Assembly (NCBI GenBank): GCA_902806575.1
Contig: CADCXD010000004.1
Coordinates: 4,154,001-4,218,000, forward strand
Length of the DNA: 64,000 bases
Direction: 5' to 3'
DNA from: Jackrogersella multiformis
Lineage: Eukaryota > Ascomycota > Sordariomycetes > Xylariales > Hypoxylaceae
Shown here: piece after piece, positions 50,795 to 60,552 of the stretch
Layout of the letters: each line of letters starts with the position of its first letter
How positions within the stretch are numbered: the stretch's first letter is position 1
Made by a program: the position numbers and the translations under genes
Notes under the pieces: generated by a model
Told to the model about the DNA's origin: nothing
The model's database searches: none
The model's input: the letters and a program-made list of their open reading frames with translations, nothing else

Positions 50795-51942
50795 ATGCTT
50801 GAAATCCGCTGCAGTGGTACACCTTATGAGGTATGTCTGTCAAAGCACCATTAGCAACTCTTCGTTCTCCTTGGTGGACCACGCTAAGAGCCCAATAGAT
50901 TGGGTTCGCACATGGCAAAGCAGCCCAAGAAAAAATAGAGCGGTCCATCGATTTCTATGGACAGCTATTTCGAGAGTCGTGCTCGATAGGCTGGGCTGAG
51001 GTCACGCAAGAAGCGTCAAAATACTCGGAGCCCTTGAAGAAGATAGCGCCGCGCTATCTTGCTGAGGTCAATGGTATTTCTGATGGAGCGGGCATACCGT
51101 TCTTGGACATCCTAGCATTGAATGTGCGGTCCGAGATTGCCTTTGGCCTTTTCTCCGATACATCGAAGGGCTTTACCGACGTCCCTAGTGATGGATGTAC
51201 AAGCCTGGGTTGGCTCACATCGTCAAAGTCATTCCTCTGCCAGAACTGGGACTGGAGAGTTGAGCAGGGGCCGAACCTCTTAATATGCTACATATCGCAG
51301 CCAGGCACGGACATACCAGATATTGCGATGGTCACCGAAGCTGGCATCATAGGGAAAATTGGGTTCAATTCGAAGGGTGTAGGGTGCTGCTTAAACGCCA
51401 TTCGATGTCGCGGTCTTGACCGTTCCAAGTTGCCTGTGCATTTCGCACTCAGGAGCGTATTAGAGTCGAGGTCTCGCGAGGAGGCCGTGGAATTAACCAA
51501 GTCTATAGGGGTCGCCGGAGGGGGTCATATCCTGGTGGGCGACTCAACCGGATCGACTGGGCTTGAGTGTACGAGCCTCTGGGTGAAGGAGCTACATATG
51601 GATAGCGAAGGAAGAGTTTGCCATACGAATCATCTCGTCCTCGACAAGTCCGACGTCGATGAGCCTCCTTGGTTGGCGGATTCCCCCAGACGACTGGAGC
51701 GGATCCGAGAGCTCACATCCGATATGTCGAGGACGGGGCCGGGGTCGGGGCCTACATTCGATACGATCTTTGACGTCTTCAAGGATACCAAGGGATATCC
51801 CGCGTCCATTAATAGGAAAGAAGAAGCCGATTGCAAGACTCAGACCCTATTCAACATCATAATGGATCTGACGAATAAGAATGCCCAGGTAACGTTTGGC
51901 AGATCTACCGAGTATAGTGAACGTGTTCTCTTGGAGCTCTGA
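50795..51942 (+). CDS. Acyl-CoA:isopenicillin N acyltransferase-like Ntn hydrolase (peptidase C45)
   Basis: Exons 50795-50830 and 50899-51942 give 359 residues, almost exactly the 357 of Penicillium AAT (PenDE). The 68-nt intron has GTATGT and AATAG; exon 1 encodes MLEIRCSGTPYE and joins IGFAHGKAAQ, the family's opening. The start lies in a good CACCATG context. The self-processing site is present: Gly111-Cys112 in SDGCTSLG, where family members cleave before Cys to expose the N-terminal nucleophile; QNWDW follows, as in AAT. Unlike Penicillium AAT, which ends in the peroxisomal signal ARL, this protein ends in LEL, so peroxisomal import by PTS1 is not expected. Non-producer fungi carry such homologues (for example AatB and IAL). 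No penicillin synthase genes (ACV synthetase, IPNS) are near, so the natural substrate is unknown. Confidence 0.9.
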
Positions 51943-52477
51943 GGCCTTTACTAGGTACCTATGCTGCCTACCTAAAGTAGGTACCTTATGTAGGTATGTA
52001 ATTGGGGAAGTTTGTGTGTCTATGATCAAGCGATGAGATCTATGGATGTTGAGTACATAAGGTATCCATGGGTATGTACCTAGGTATGTTTATATAATTA
52101 CAGTTATTTACGTTTACCACATACACCTATATATGCATACCTACCTAGGTACATATGGTAATATCCACTCTAGCGTCCCGCCTACCTGGTAACCTGGAGT
52201 TAGGTACCTAGGTAGGTAGGTCCATACTATGCACTTACGCACATATGGATCCTTATCTGTATTTTTACTATCGGTACCTACGTACATACGTCAATAAAGT
52301 CTCGGGATAAACCTTGACTATTAATATTCCAATACTTTTACATACTTCTAAAACTTCCAACACATACATACCTCACGCACGATAGGACCATTCAACTTCA
52401 ACCTGCTTACAATACTGTTCCTACTTACTTTAGGTACCTAGCTATCTACCTGGTACTATGCCTGTACCTAGGTAATC
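51943..52477. other. Intergenic region with palindromes, upstream of BTN1
   Basis: About 535 bp carrying TACCTAGGTA-type palindromes near 51953, 52077, 52140, 52205 and 52465, AT-rich sequence between them and no gene. It serves as the BTN1 promoter region and the acyltransferase-homologue 3' region. Confidence 0.6.
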
Positions 52478-53913
52478 ATGAATCGTTCGCCGGCTTCTTC
52501 GGGGCTCTTACCAATGCCTGGCTCTCCATCGTCTTGGGCCCTTTACCGGGCGAGATTCGCCTCCATCTTCCAGAACGCCGACACGTCGGTTCTAGTCGCC
52601 TTTTGGTTATTTGGTAATGTTCTCCCCCTTCTAATATCACCGTTGTCGTTGTCGTTGTCGTTGCTAACCAGACCAAAGGCTTAATCAACAATGTCCTGTA
52701 TGTCATCATCCTCTCCGCCGCCCAAGACCTGGTCGGGTCCGACGTACCTAAAGGACTCGTCCTGCTCGCCGATGTCCTCCCTTCATTCCTGACCAAGTTG
52801 ACCGCGCCGTACTTCATACATAGAGTCCCTTATTGGCTACGCATATTTGCCTTTGTAGCGGCGTCGTCGCTCGGCATGCTCATGATCGCACTCACACCGC
52901 CAGATAAGTCCGTCGGTGTCAAGATGGTTGGTGTTATATTTGCGAGCTTGTCAAGCGGTGCCGGGGAGCTCAGCTTCCTCGGTCTGACACATTATTACGG
53001 TCGCATGAGCCTGGCCGCCTGGGGGAGTGGCACTGGTGCGGCTGGTCTCGTCGGTGCCGGGCTCTATGTCCTATTCACCGACTGGATTGGCTTCTCTGTC
53101 AAGACAAGTCTGCTGGCCTCGGCATTCCTGCCCGTGATTATGCTTATTAGTTTCTTCTTCATACTCCCTAGAGGTCCTCTCCGCCAAAGCGAGAATGCCA
53201 AAGAGTACCAGCCCGTGCCTGATCGAGAACCTAGGCAGAATGACACCGAAGAAGACTTGCCCTCTGCAAGTCTGACTTCTAGCCTACTCTCGCCTAGGCT
53301 GAGCGCTACGTCTGCTGCCTTCCCGGCGCATCAAGCAGATGCTCCATCTGAATTCAGAGCAAATGTTAGACGGGCGAGATCCTTGTTTTTCCCTTACATG
53401 CTACCGCTATTACTAGTCTATGTTGCCGAATATACCATTAACCAAGGTGTATCTCCCACTTTGTTATTCCCGTTGGAGTCGACGCCCTTCAAAGAGTACC
53501 GCGACTTCTATCCTATGTACGGCTTCTTATATCAGCTCGGTGTATTCATCTCCCGATCCTCAATCGCCTTCCTTCGTCTCCGGCACCTATACCTCCCTTC
53601 GTTTCTCCAAGTCGGCAACCTCGTATTGCTAACACTCCACGCACTGTTGCCATTCATCCCAAGTGTTTACATTGTATTCATTGTAATATTCTGGGAGGGC
53701 CTTCTTGGCGGAGCGGTATACGTGAACACGTTTGCCGAGATCATGGAGAACGTACCAAGCTCGGAGCGAGAATTCAGTCTCGGCGCAACTAGCGTCAGCG
53801 ATAGCGGCGGCATCTGCATCGCTGGCTTCGTTGGGATGGCTATGGAGGTACGACTTTGCGACTGGCAAGTTCAGCACGGAAGGGACTGGTGCCAGAAAAT
53901 CAAGGCCAGCTAG
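52478..53913 (+). CDS. BTN1: Battenin/CLN3-family lysosomal (vacuolar) membrane protein
   Basis: Exons 52478-52613 and 52679-53913 give 456 residues. The 65-nt intron has GTAATG and AAAG and contains a short (GTTGTC)n repeat; it splits the Gly codon of FWLFG/LINNVLYVIIL, a hallmark sequence of the family. Further family stretches are ILSAAQDLVGSD, SSGAGELSFLGLTHYYG, EYTINQGVSPTLLFP, FYPMYGFLYQLGVFISRSS and the C-terminal AMEVRLCDWQVQHGRDWC. About ten to eleven hydrophobic segments are visible, interrupted by a charged Ser-rich loop near residues 235-300. Known role: vacuolar/lysosomal pH and amino-acid homeostasis and late Golgi-endosome trafficking; CLN3 is linked to glycerophosphodiester export in animals. 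Nothing is truncated. Confidence 0.95.
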
Positions 53914-54291
53914 AAGACCTAAAAGGAGGGTAACAATTTTGGGTGTAAATTTTATATTTTAAGATCGGGCGCCGATTACATACTCGATAGTAGGTTTGAC
54001 CGTATGACTATTAGATTTGTGAATATTTATTCTAAGAAATGCCTATATAGTCCCTATGACCTGCAGACCGAGTTGGTTTGTTTAACCAAAGATCTACTGG
54101 GCAGGATAATAACTACCATGCCAACGCTGGTTAGGGCATTGCCAGACCCAATCCAAGTCCATATTCAAAGCACCAACATTCTATTGCGAGGGTGGTAAGA
54201 TCCTGCCAAATTGATTAAAGTCAACACCTGCTAATGAGCTTGGTAGAAAGGAATGTGATGCCATCGCATAGTGATGGCACGGCTGGTTCAC
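53914..54291. other. Convergent spacer between BTN1 and the Zn2Cys6 gene
   Basis: Tail-to-tail 3' region of 378 bp with no recognisable gene; the 64-codon frame at 54004-54198 has no motif. There are no palindrome copies here. Confidence 0.55.
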
Positions 54292-57234
54292 TTACATATC
54301 CCACTGTAAGTCATTATCCGTCGCATCAGTTGGGCCGCTTTGGAAATTCTGCATTGGGAAGCCCAGGTTTACATTCCCTAATAGATAAGAGTAGTTAGAT
54401 ATTCCAGTCATTTGCTGATCAAGACCGATACTCTCTGGTACTTGCTGACGGCCTTCGGGAAATGCTTGGCCATCTCCAATCACACTATTGCTATTGCTCT
54501 GGTTTGGATCCCTTCCTACGGTTATCATCTTTGGATCGGAGACTTGCAGACGTCGAGAGAGGGTTTTATCGACGGGAACGATTCCGAGCGTGCTCGCAAA
54601 CTCGAGTGCTACCTTCGCGAACCGAGCGTTCGTCCCGCATACCTCGATAGTCGACATCACATCACATAGCTGCGTTACAGCATTCTTCATCTCTTCGATC
54701 GTATAACGCTGTATGAGCGCTGGCCTGCTGATCTCCGGGTATTCCTCGTCCTGATGCAGCGAATCTGGAGAGAGTAGGGCGAGCGTGATGTCCAAGCTGG
54801 ACATATATGCGTAAAATATATCTATCCACGTAACTCCGTTGATATAGCCTGCTCGCCATATATCAACGATGAGATCGCCGCACCGCATGGCGGCGGTTAG
54901 GCAGACTCTGCTCAACGCCCTTATTTTAGACGTATCAGGTCCAAGGGGCTCTCCGCCGTTGGCGGATTGAACGGTGCTTAGGAGGAATGGTCGTGTTAGG
55001 AAAGCAAGAGCATGATGGTACTGAACATGAAGCAGCATAGAACTATGCCTCCGGTTAGAATTATCATCCAAGTTTGCCGCGAATATTTCAGGTCTCAGTC
55101 CTGTCGGGAGGGCATCTTCCCAGCCGACAAAGGCGTCCAAGAACTCCAAGGCTCGTGTATACATCTCCCCTGGGTTGAAGCTCGGGTCGAAAATATCACG
55201 TCTGACGGCCGCAAGTAGCATGTTTAACTTGGCAGAGTGTTCCACGTAATGGGACGGCAGGAGATTTATATCCGAGTACTCTTCATCCGGGATGCCTACG
55301 TCCATCTCTCTATCGTCGATCGCACTAGGGCGCCCCAGCGAGCAGCATAGAAACTGTTCATACTCGTATAATGTCCACCAAACACGCTTGCGGAACTGCC
55401 TCTCCGTTGGCTCGAATAGGTTCGAGGAGGTCTCACGATGCATACCAAGCGCTATCGCCAGCCGACATGCCGCGCCTTGAAATGTCCAGGCACCAGTCCG
55501 ATCGTTAGTGTTGTGGTAATATAACGAAAGAAGCATATATGCGCACACGTTCGGCAAACTGGAGGTACCAAGGAGTGGCGGTAGGCGGTCGACCTGTGCG
55601 AACCACTTTCGTTGGAATTCGAGCGAGCCGGCATTCTGCGGGAGTGCTCGAGACCCCAAGATGATTATCATATACAGACAAGATATCCAGCCTACCGACA
55701 CGGAAATCTCCTTGATGCGTCCATCCCGCCTTATATCTCGGTGTGCCTCCCAACAGCACCACATCTTCTCGTACGCCTTCTGGAAGGTAGGATGATGAAA
55801 CAAGATGAAGTTTGGGTGGACGTGATGGAAGAAGGCGTCAACACAGATATCTGCACGCCCTTTAGGGGGCAGCTGAATAGTAGATACCCGCCTGCGGTAT
55901 CTCCAGAATTCGGGGTCATCAGGATGGTCCCTAAGCATATTTTTGCATATTCGAGGTGGAGAATCACCATCAAGATGATCTAGCATGTTATGAGGTAATT
56001 TCGATGCAGCTCGTCCTGAAGGAGAGCCACTATCTTGCCCACGGTCTCCAGTTACGCCTAGCGAAGAAGCTAGCGGATTATTGTTGAAAAGAGCTCCCCT
56101 CTCACTCGTAGTGAGACGACGATCCGTGTTTTCGCTCTCTTCTAGGTCCCCTGCAGTACCAGTCTGGTGCGCGAACAACTCGCGCATTTTTGCGGAGAAA
56201 GCAAGACTTCCACACGGCCCTATATAGTGCGACCGGCCAGTAGCATCCAGTATCAACCCGTTGTTTCCGATGTTATGATCCGCTACATCGTCTACAGCAG
56301 ATACAGGGGACGACTGTATACTTATATTCGCAGGCGTAGATTTCATGAGATAAGACGGAGGCAGTATTATCTTATGGCTACCAGTCCCAACCCCAGCTGT
56401 AATCGGGTTTGAGCCTCCGCTCTTCCATTGCTGAGAGAGCTTGGTGGTTTCTAGCTCGACAACAAGATCGGTCGATGGAAGTTGAGGTTGATCGGACCAG
56501 TCGCCAAAGTCAGGCATGACTATCGCCCTTTCTCTTCCAAAGGTCACCAGCTCTTCTGCGGAGGCTCTGGGGTTCAAATCCGGAAACAGGCCCGAAACCA
56601 AGGCCTCGAGAGCTCGATATCGTTTATCTAGATTCTCAACACTCCCGTAAACTCGATGTTTCCGAGGCATCGTCGTCACACACAGAATCCCAGTTTCGAC
56701 ACACAATTTACAAGGGGGTTGATGGTCGTGTTTCGACGCGTCTATGTCAGCTCTCGGAGCCGACTGCAGACGTACACACTTGCATCTCCGAGTCTTGCAT
56801 GCGTCACAACTGACTTGGGTCCTCTTCCGTTGGGAACTCGGAACACGACGCCTAGCTTTGACTTGCTCCCTTTGCTGCGCGGTCGTTGTCATCGTTCTAG
56901 CCGGGAGGTTGTCATTGGTTATGAAGGCTGATGGACCACACTGGCTCAGCGGCCCCGACCCCGATGGTGACGTCTGGGACGATGACATGTCGTATGAATC
57001 AGAGATAGCTGCCGCGGATGCGAGATTATTCAACCCTATATGTGGTCTCTGTGACGGCAGTGCGTGGGTGAATTCGGAAGGGATAGGATTAGCCATAATG
57101 ACGGGATGAATGAAATGATGGGGAAGATCTGGTCTCCATGGCTGCTGTGCTGGAAGTTCCAAATCACTAGGTTGTTGTTGACCTTGTCTAGAAGAATCCA
57201 TCCAAAGAGGGGGAAATGAACCTCTGGAGCTCAT
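54292..57234 (-). CDS. Zn(II)2Cys6 fungal transcription factor
   Basis: A single uninterrupted exon of 980 residues. The N-terminal binuclear cluster is Cys143-x2-Cys146-x6-Cys153-x21-Cys175-x2-Cys178-x6-Cys185, with an extra Cys151 inside the first half and an unusually long central loop of 21 residues. Basic residues precede it (QREQVKARRRVPSSQRKRTQ). A short linker and coiled segment follow (GSVENLDKRYRALEALVSGL, about 196-216), probably for dimerisation. The middle holds the Fungal_trans domain (about 460-760), recognisable by VDAFFHHVHPNFILFHHPTF, RKRVWWTLYEYEQFLCCSLG and RPSAIDDREMDVGIPDEEY. Gln/Ser-rich ends look disordered. It is a nuclear DNA-binding regulator; no cluster genes adjoin it that would indicate its targets. 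Confidence 0.93.
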   Translation of the reverse strand: MSSRGSFPPLWMDSSRQGQQQPSDLELPAQQPWRPDLPHHFIHPVIMANPIPSEFTHALPSQRPHIGLNNLASAAAISDSYDMSSSQTSPSGSGPLSQCGPSAFITNDNLPARTMTTTAQQREQVKARRRVPSSQRKRTQVSCDACKTRRCKCVRLQSAPRADIDASKHDHQPPCKLCVETGILCVTTMPRKHRVYGSVENLDKRYRALEALVSGLFPDLNPRASAEELVTFGRERAIVMPDFGDWSDQPQLPSTDLVVELETTKLSQQWKSGGSNPITAGVGTGSHKIILPPSYLMKSTPANISIQSSPVSAVDDVADHNIGNNGLILDATGRSHYIGPCGSLAFSAKMRELFAHQTGTAGDLEESENTDRRLTTSERGALFNNNPLASSLGVTGDRGQDSGSPSGRAASKLPHNMLDHLDGDSPPRICKNMLRDHPDDPEFWRYRRRVSTIQLPPKGRADICVDAFFHHVHPNFILFHHPTFQKAYEKMWCCWEAHRDIRRDGRIKEISVSVGWISCLYMIIILGSRALPQNAGSLEFQRKWFAQVDRLPPLLGTSSLPNVCAYMLLSLYYHNTNDRTGAWTFQGAACRLAIALGMHRETSSNLFEPTERQFRKRVWWTLYEYEQFLCCSLGRPSAIDDREMDVGIPDEEYSDINLLPSHYVEHSAKLNMLLAAVRRDIFDPSFNPGEMYTRALEFLDAFVGWEDALPTGLRPEIFAANLDDNSNRRHSSMLLHVQYHHALAFLTRPFLLSTVQSANGGEPLGPDTSKIRALSRVCLTAAMRCGDLIVDIWRAGYINGVTWIDIFYAYMSSLDITLALLSPDSLHQDEEYPEISRPALIQRYTIEEMKNAVTQLCDVMSTIEVCGTNARFAKVALEFASTLGIVPVDKTLSRRLQVSDPKMITVGRDPNQSNSNSVIGDGQAFPEGRQQVPESIGLDQQMTGISNYSYLLGNVNLGFPMQNFQSGPTDATDNDLQWDM

Positions 57235-58506
57235 AGGTATACTACGCTCCCTGAAGCTCCATGGAAAGGTATGTCATGTACTTAGGTATGTCATGTACTT
57301 ATAAAATTGAAGGGATGTGCAAGGGGGGGATTTGTAATTGATCTGCTTTCGTAGGAATAATCTAGCAATAGGTTAAGCGGAAATTATTTTTTTCATGGCA
57401 CTTGGTAGGTAGCTGAAAAGATTGATCATGAAATGGCCAGTACAGTCGGATTTTGTCCGCGGGGGGCAGCGATTTGGTGGAAGCTGAAAAGGTGACGGTC
57501 ATGATTACATCACAGATCATAGTGGGCTTGATCACCACGACGACTACTCACTCAGGATTCGAGGTTGCTAGCACCATGAGAAGAAAAATAAAACAACAAA
57601 AATAAAATGGCATCAGTATACCCGTAACGATTGTCCTTGGATACCTAATTTCTTGAATCTTCCGAGTTTTAATATGGAGCCTTAGGTACCTAGATAGCGA
57701 GAAAGACGTTGTCGGTTTGTATTCCGAAATAGGGGGGCCTTAGTTCCCATTTATAATACCTACCGAGGTACGCATGCATACCTACTAGTGCTTGATGGAC
57801 TCCAATTGGAGGAGGGATATCATCCAGTACCCGGGGATGCGGGACAACGTCATACTCTGCGCATTGCACACGTATCTCATGTAGGTAGTTATGAACCAGA
57901 TTGGTTCCAGAGAGTAGTAGCAATATGTGCAGCTTTCATGCAAAGGCCTCTTTCAGTATTGTGGTAGGTACCTGTCGATGTTACCTTATAATATGATATC
58001 TCTATTATAAATCGCCATAAAAGAGATGTAGGGTTAGGGTTAGGATCAAGAGATTCGCGTGTAATATATTCGATAGCTGTCTCTAATTGTATCCTAGAAG
58101 ACCAACTCTCTCCTCTACGCTCGAAGCTGATTAGCTACCTCCTAGACAGATACCCAAGTAAACTACCTTGGTATCTATAACCGTTTATACTTACCTGTCT
58201 TGGTATTATATAACTACCTAGGTAGGTAGTTATAGATATAAGATACTCATTGCTGTCGGTATGATTAGAACAGTATACGACCTGTAATCCTTACCTTAAA
58301 ACCAGCCCATAATAGAGAAAGCAATGGCTTGATGTATTATAATATGATATCTGTATTGTGTCCCTCCTAGTTGCCCTGCTTGTGAGGCGACCTTAGAAAG
58401 TACTATCTACGTACGTACGTATGGTAGCTAATTTCTCATGACGAGTAAAGTATATGTACAACAACTCCCTTCTCATCTAGGCGCGCAACGCCCGAACATC
58501 TCCAAC
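57235..58506. other. Intergenic region upstream of the Zn2Cys6 gene
   Basis: No gene recognised over about 1.27 kb. It includes a short telomere-like repeat at 58028-58042, palindrome copies near 57685 and 58216, a (CGTA)n run near 58410 and AT-rich sequence. The frame at 57690-57923 has no motif. Confidence 0.55.
58028..58042 (+). repeat. Short interstitial telomere-like repeat
   Basis: Two and a half TTAGGG units (AGGGTTAGGGTTAGG), the telomere repeat unit of most filamentous fungi, lying in non-coding sequence. It is too short to be more than suggestive. Confidence 0.6.
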
Positions 58507-59754
58507 CTACACCTTACTCTCCTGGTCGCTCTCTTCCCCCTTGGCCTGGTCCTCATCTCCGGCACCCTCCTCCTCCTCCTCGGCGTGGCCATCGACTTTG
58601 CTGCGCTTGAACGCCCTCCTGAGCTCGCACTTCCCGAGGACCTTGCCGCCTGCCTTGCACTCGGAGCACTTGCGGCCGTGCTCGACGAACAGCACGTGCA
58701 GGCCGTACTTGAGCGGATTCGGGATCTTGACGTCGAGGTGCGCGAACGTCTCGTCGCGGCTCGCGGGCCCGGGCCGCCACCCGAGCATGCCCGTGAGCCG
58801 GTGCACGTGGGTGTCGACGGCGAACGAGTCGCGGCCCACGCAGAACAGCAGCACGCAGCTCGCGGTCTTGGGGCCCACGCCCCGGAACGAGATGAGCTCG
58901 CGCATGGCCTCCTCGTCGCCGTCCGGCGCCCCCGGCCCGCGCCGGAGGAGCAGGAGGTGGTCGAGCGAGTATTTCCCGTAGCGCTCCTTCACCTGCCGCA
59001 GGATGTCGACGATGGCGCGGCTCTTGACGCCGCCTAGCCCGCCCCGGGCGATGGCCTTCTCCAGCTTCGCGGGGCCGCCGGCCGCGATCGCGTCCCACCG
59101 CTCTTCGGAGTCGCCCGTGCCGTACACCTCGTCCATATCCAGCTTTGCCTGCGTGCTGTTGCGGTTGCTCGTGTTTTGCGAGAGGACCGTGCGCACGAGC
59201 GCGTCCAGCACCGACGGCGCATCGCCGCAGCCGGCGCGGTCGGTCGGCGCGCTGACTACCTTCTCGGGTCTCTGCCGCTCCCCATGCATCGAGGCCAGGA
59301 TCTCGTACGCGCGCTTACACTCTCCAGGCGTTGGGCGCGAGAAGTCTGGGAATGGCGACTTGTTGGCGAACTGTGTGTAGGATTTAAGCTTCTTCGCTCG
59401 GAGGCCCGCCTCTTTGTCCTTGTTGTTCTCCTTGCTTACTACTTCTCCTCTATTATCCCGAGTCTGTTTTCTTGGACTAGATGCTTCGATCTTCACCCGT
59501 TTCGAGGGGGAGGAGTTAGGCGGAGAGGATGACAACCTCTTCGCAAGCTTAGTTGTGAGTTCAGCTTTCATCGTCTCATCTTCAGCTCTGGGTCGCTTAC
59601 TGCGCCGTACCGGCGTAGCTAATGTCTTAGTGGGAATATCCTCTTGTTTGATCGGTACATCTTCCACTTTCCTAATATTTCTCGAGCTACGTCGGAGGGT
59701 CGAGGGACGTTTCGCGACACTGTCCGCCTCTGCCTCGACACCGGCCTTAGCCAT
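58507..59754 (-). CDS. Endonuclease III-like HhH-GPD DNA glycosylase
   Basis: A single exon of 415 residues. Residues 1-130 are basic and low in complexity with nuclear-localisation-like clusters (RRSKRPR, SPSKRVK). The HhH-GPD fold follows: LDALVRTVLSQNTSNRNS (about 183-200, the conserved LSQ.T helix), GGLGGVKSRAIVDI, the helix-hairpin-helix FRGVGPKTASCVLL with Lys296 as the Schiff-base Lys of bifunctional enzymes, and VDTHVHR with catalytic Asp314. It should excise damaged or modified bases in the nucleus. The C-terminal cluster region has only Cys363-x2-Cys366-x9-Cys376 in place of the four-Cys C-x6-C-x2-C-x5-C [4Fe-4S] loop of EndoIII, so the cluster is altered or absent. The tail is Glu/Asp-rich. 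The catalytic half is strikingly GC-rich, which also creates long spurious frames on the other strand. Confidence 0.92.
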   Translation of the reverse strand: MAKAGVEAEADSVAKRPSTLRRSSRNIRKVEDVPIKQEDIPTKTLATPVRRSKRPRAEDETMKAELTTKLAKRLSSSPPNSSPSKRVKIEASSPRKQTRDNRGEVVSKENNKDKEAGLRAKKLKSYTQFANKSPFPDFSRPTPGECKRAYEILASMHGERQRPEKVVSAPTDRAGCGDAPSVLDALVRTVLSQNTSNRNSTQAKLDMDEVYGTGDSEERWDAIAAGGPAKLEKAIARGGLGGVKSRAIVDILRQVKERYGKYSLDHLLLLRRGPGAPDGDEEAMRELISFRGVGPKTASCVLLFCVGRDSFAVDTHVHRLTGMLGWRPGPASRDETFAHLDVKIPNPLKYGLHVLFVEHGRKCSECKAGGKVLGKCELRRAFKRSKVDGHAEEEEEGAGDEDQAKGEESDQESKV

Positions 59755-60552
59755 GACTGCAGAAAGATGAGTGAAGCACTGTACTGTATTTTCAGATGCC
59801 CAATATTACTGGGTCGGTCTACATAAATGAACAGTGGTATGATCCAGACGTGGTAGTAGATTATGAGATAATGAGTGAGTGAAGTTGTTATGATTAAAAA
59901 TGAATTGGGTGGGTAAATAAGTACAAAATGGTGATGTCAAAGAGACCGATTCTAATAAGCCCAGACGACCTCTTTAATAATTTATGCCCCTACGCTACCT
60001 AGGTAGGCTACCTAGGTACCTACAGTGGCGTCGTCGACCGCCTAGCTCTAGGCCTAGCAGGCTTAGTTAAGCCTGGCCTGAGCGGCTGATAGTACCTAGG
60101 GCTATCCTACACCACCCAGGTTATCCTAGGTACCTACCTCTAAGCAATGTCCCAAGGGTTATTTTCACAGCAGGTACCTAGGTAGATTGTATAGATGGAT
60201 TCCCCTATTTACTTACCCTTAGGTACCTACCTAGGTAGGTATATTCGATTAATTCAAGAGACCACCTGTCATTACAGCTTCTTACTACTTCATTATTCCG
60301 GTTGTGTGAAAGATAACGTGCTTTTCCCCCATGCAACTCCTACAACACCTGCAACTGTAGCAATTCCAACTATTCCAGCTATTCCAGCAACGCCATTAGG
60401 ACCGCGACCTACCATGTAACAACAACAATACTTTACACATGAGCTATAGTACAATGTGGGCTTTTCTCGGTGTCCCGTGCTCGCGCACATCCGGTGTATC
60501 TACTGCCTAAGGATCCTGTTATACAAGTGCGAAGGACGAAGGACGGGCTTCC
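59755..60552. other. Intergenic region with palindrome cluster
   Basis: Promoter region of the glycosylase gene and 3' region of the Cnn-motif gene. A dense TACCTAGGTA cluster spans about 59995-60245. A degenerate 9-bp repeat (ATTCCAGCT-like) at about 60360-60392 makes an Ile-Pro-Ala open frame that is judged non-coding. Confidence 0.6.
59995..60245. repeat. TACCTAGGTA palindrome cluster
   Basis: Six or so CCTAGG-centred palindromes in about 250 bp, including CTACCTAGGTAGGCTACCTAGGTACC at the left end (a direct pair). It lies upstream of the glycosylase gene. Confidence 0.82.

Noticed and set aside
58438..59098. 199-codon plus-strand and 181-codon minus-strand alternative frames in the glycosylase gene
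   Set aside because: Artefacts of high GC in the true gene; Ala/Arg/Pro-rich without motifs.
60195..60419. 74-codon frame ending in an Ile-Pro-Ala repeat
   Set aside because: The repeat is a short degenerate 9-bp tandem; the upstream part overlaps the palindrome cluster.
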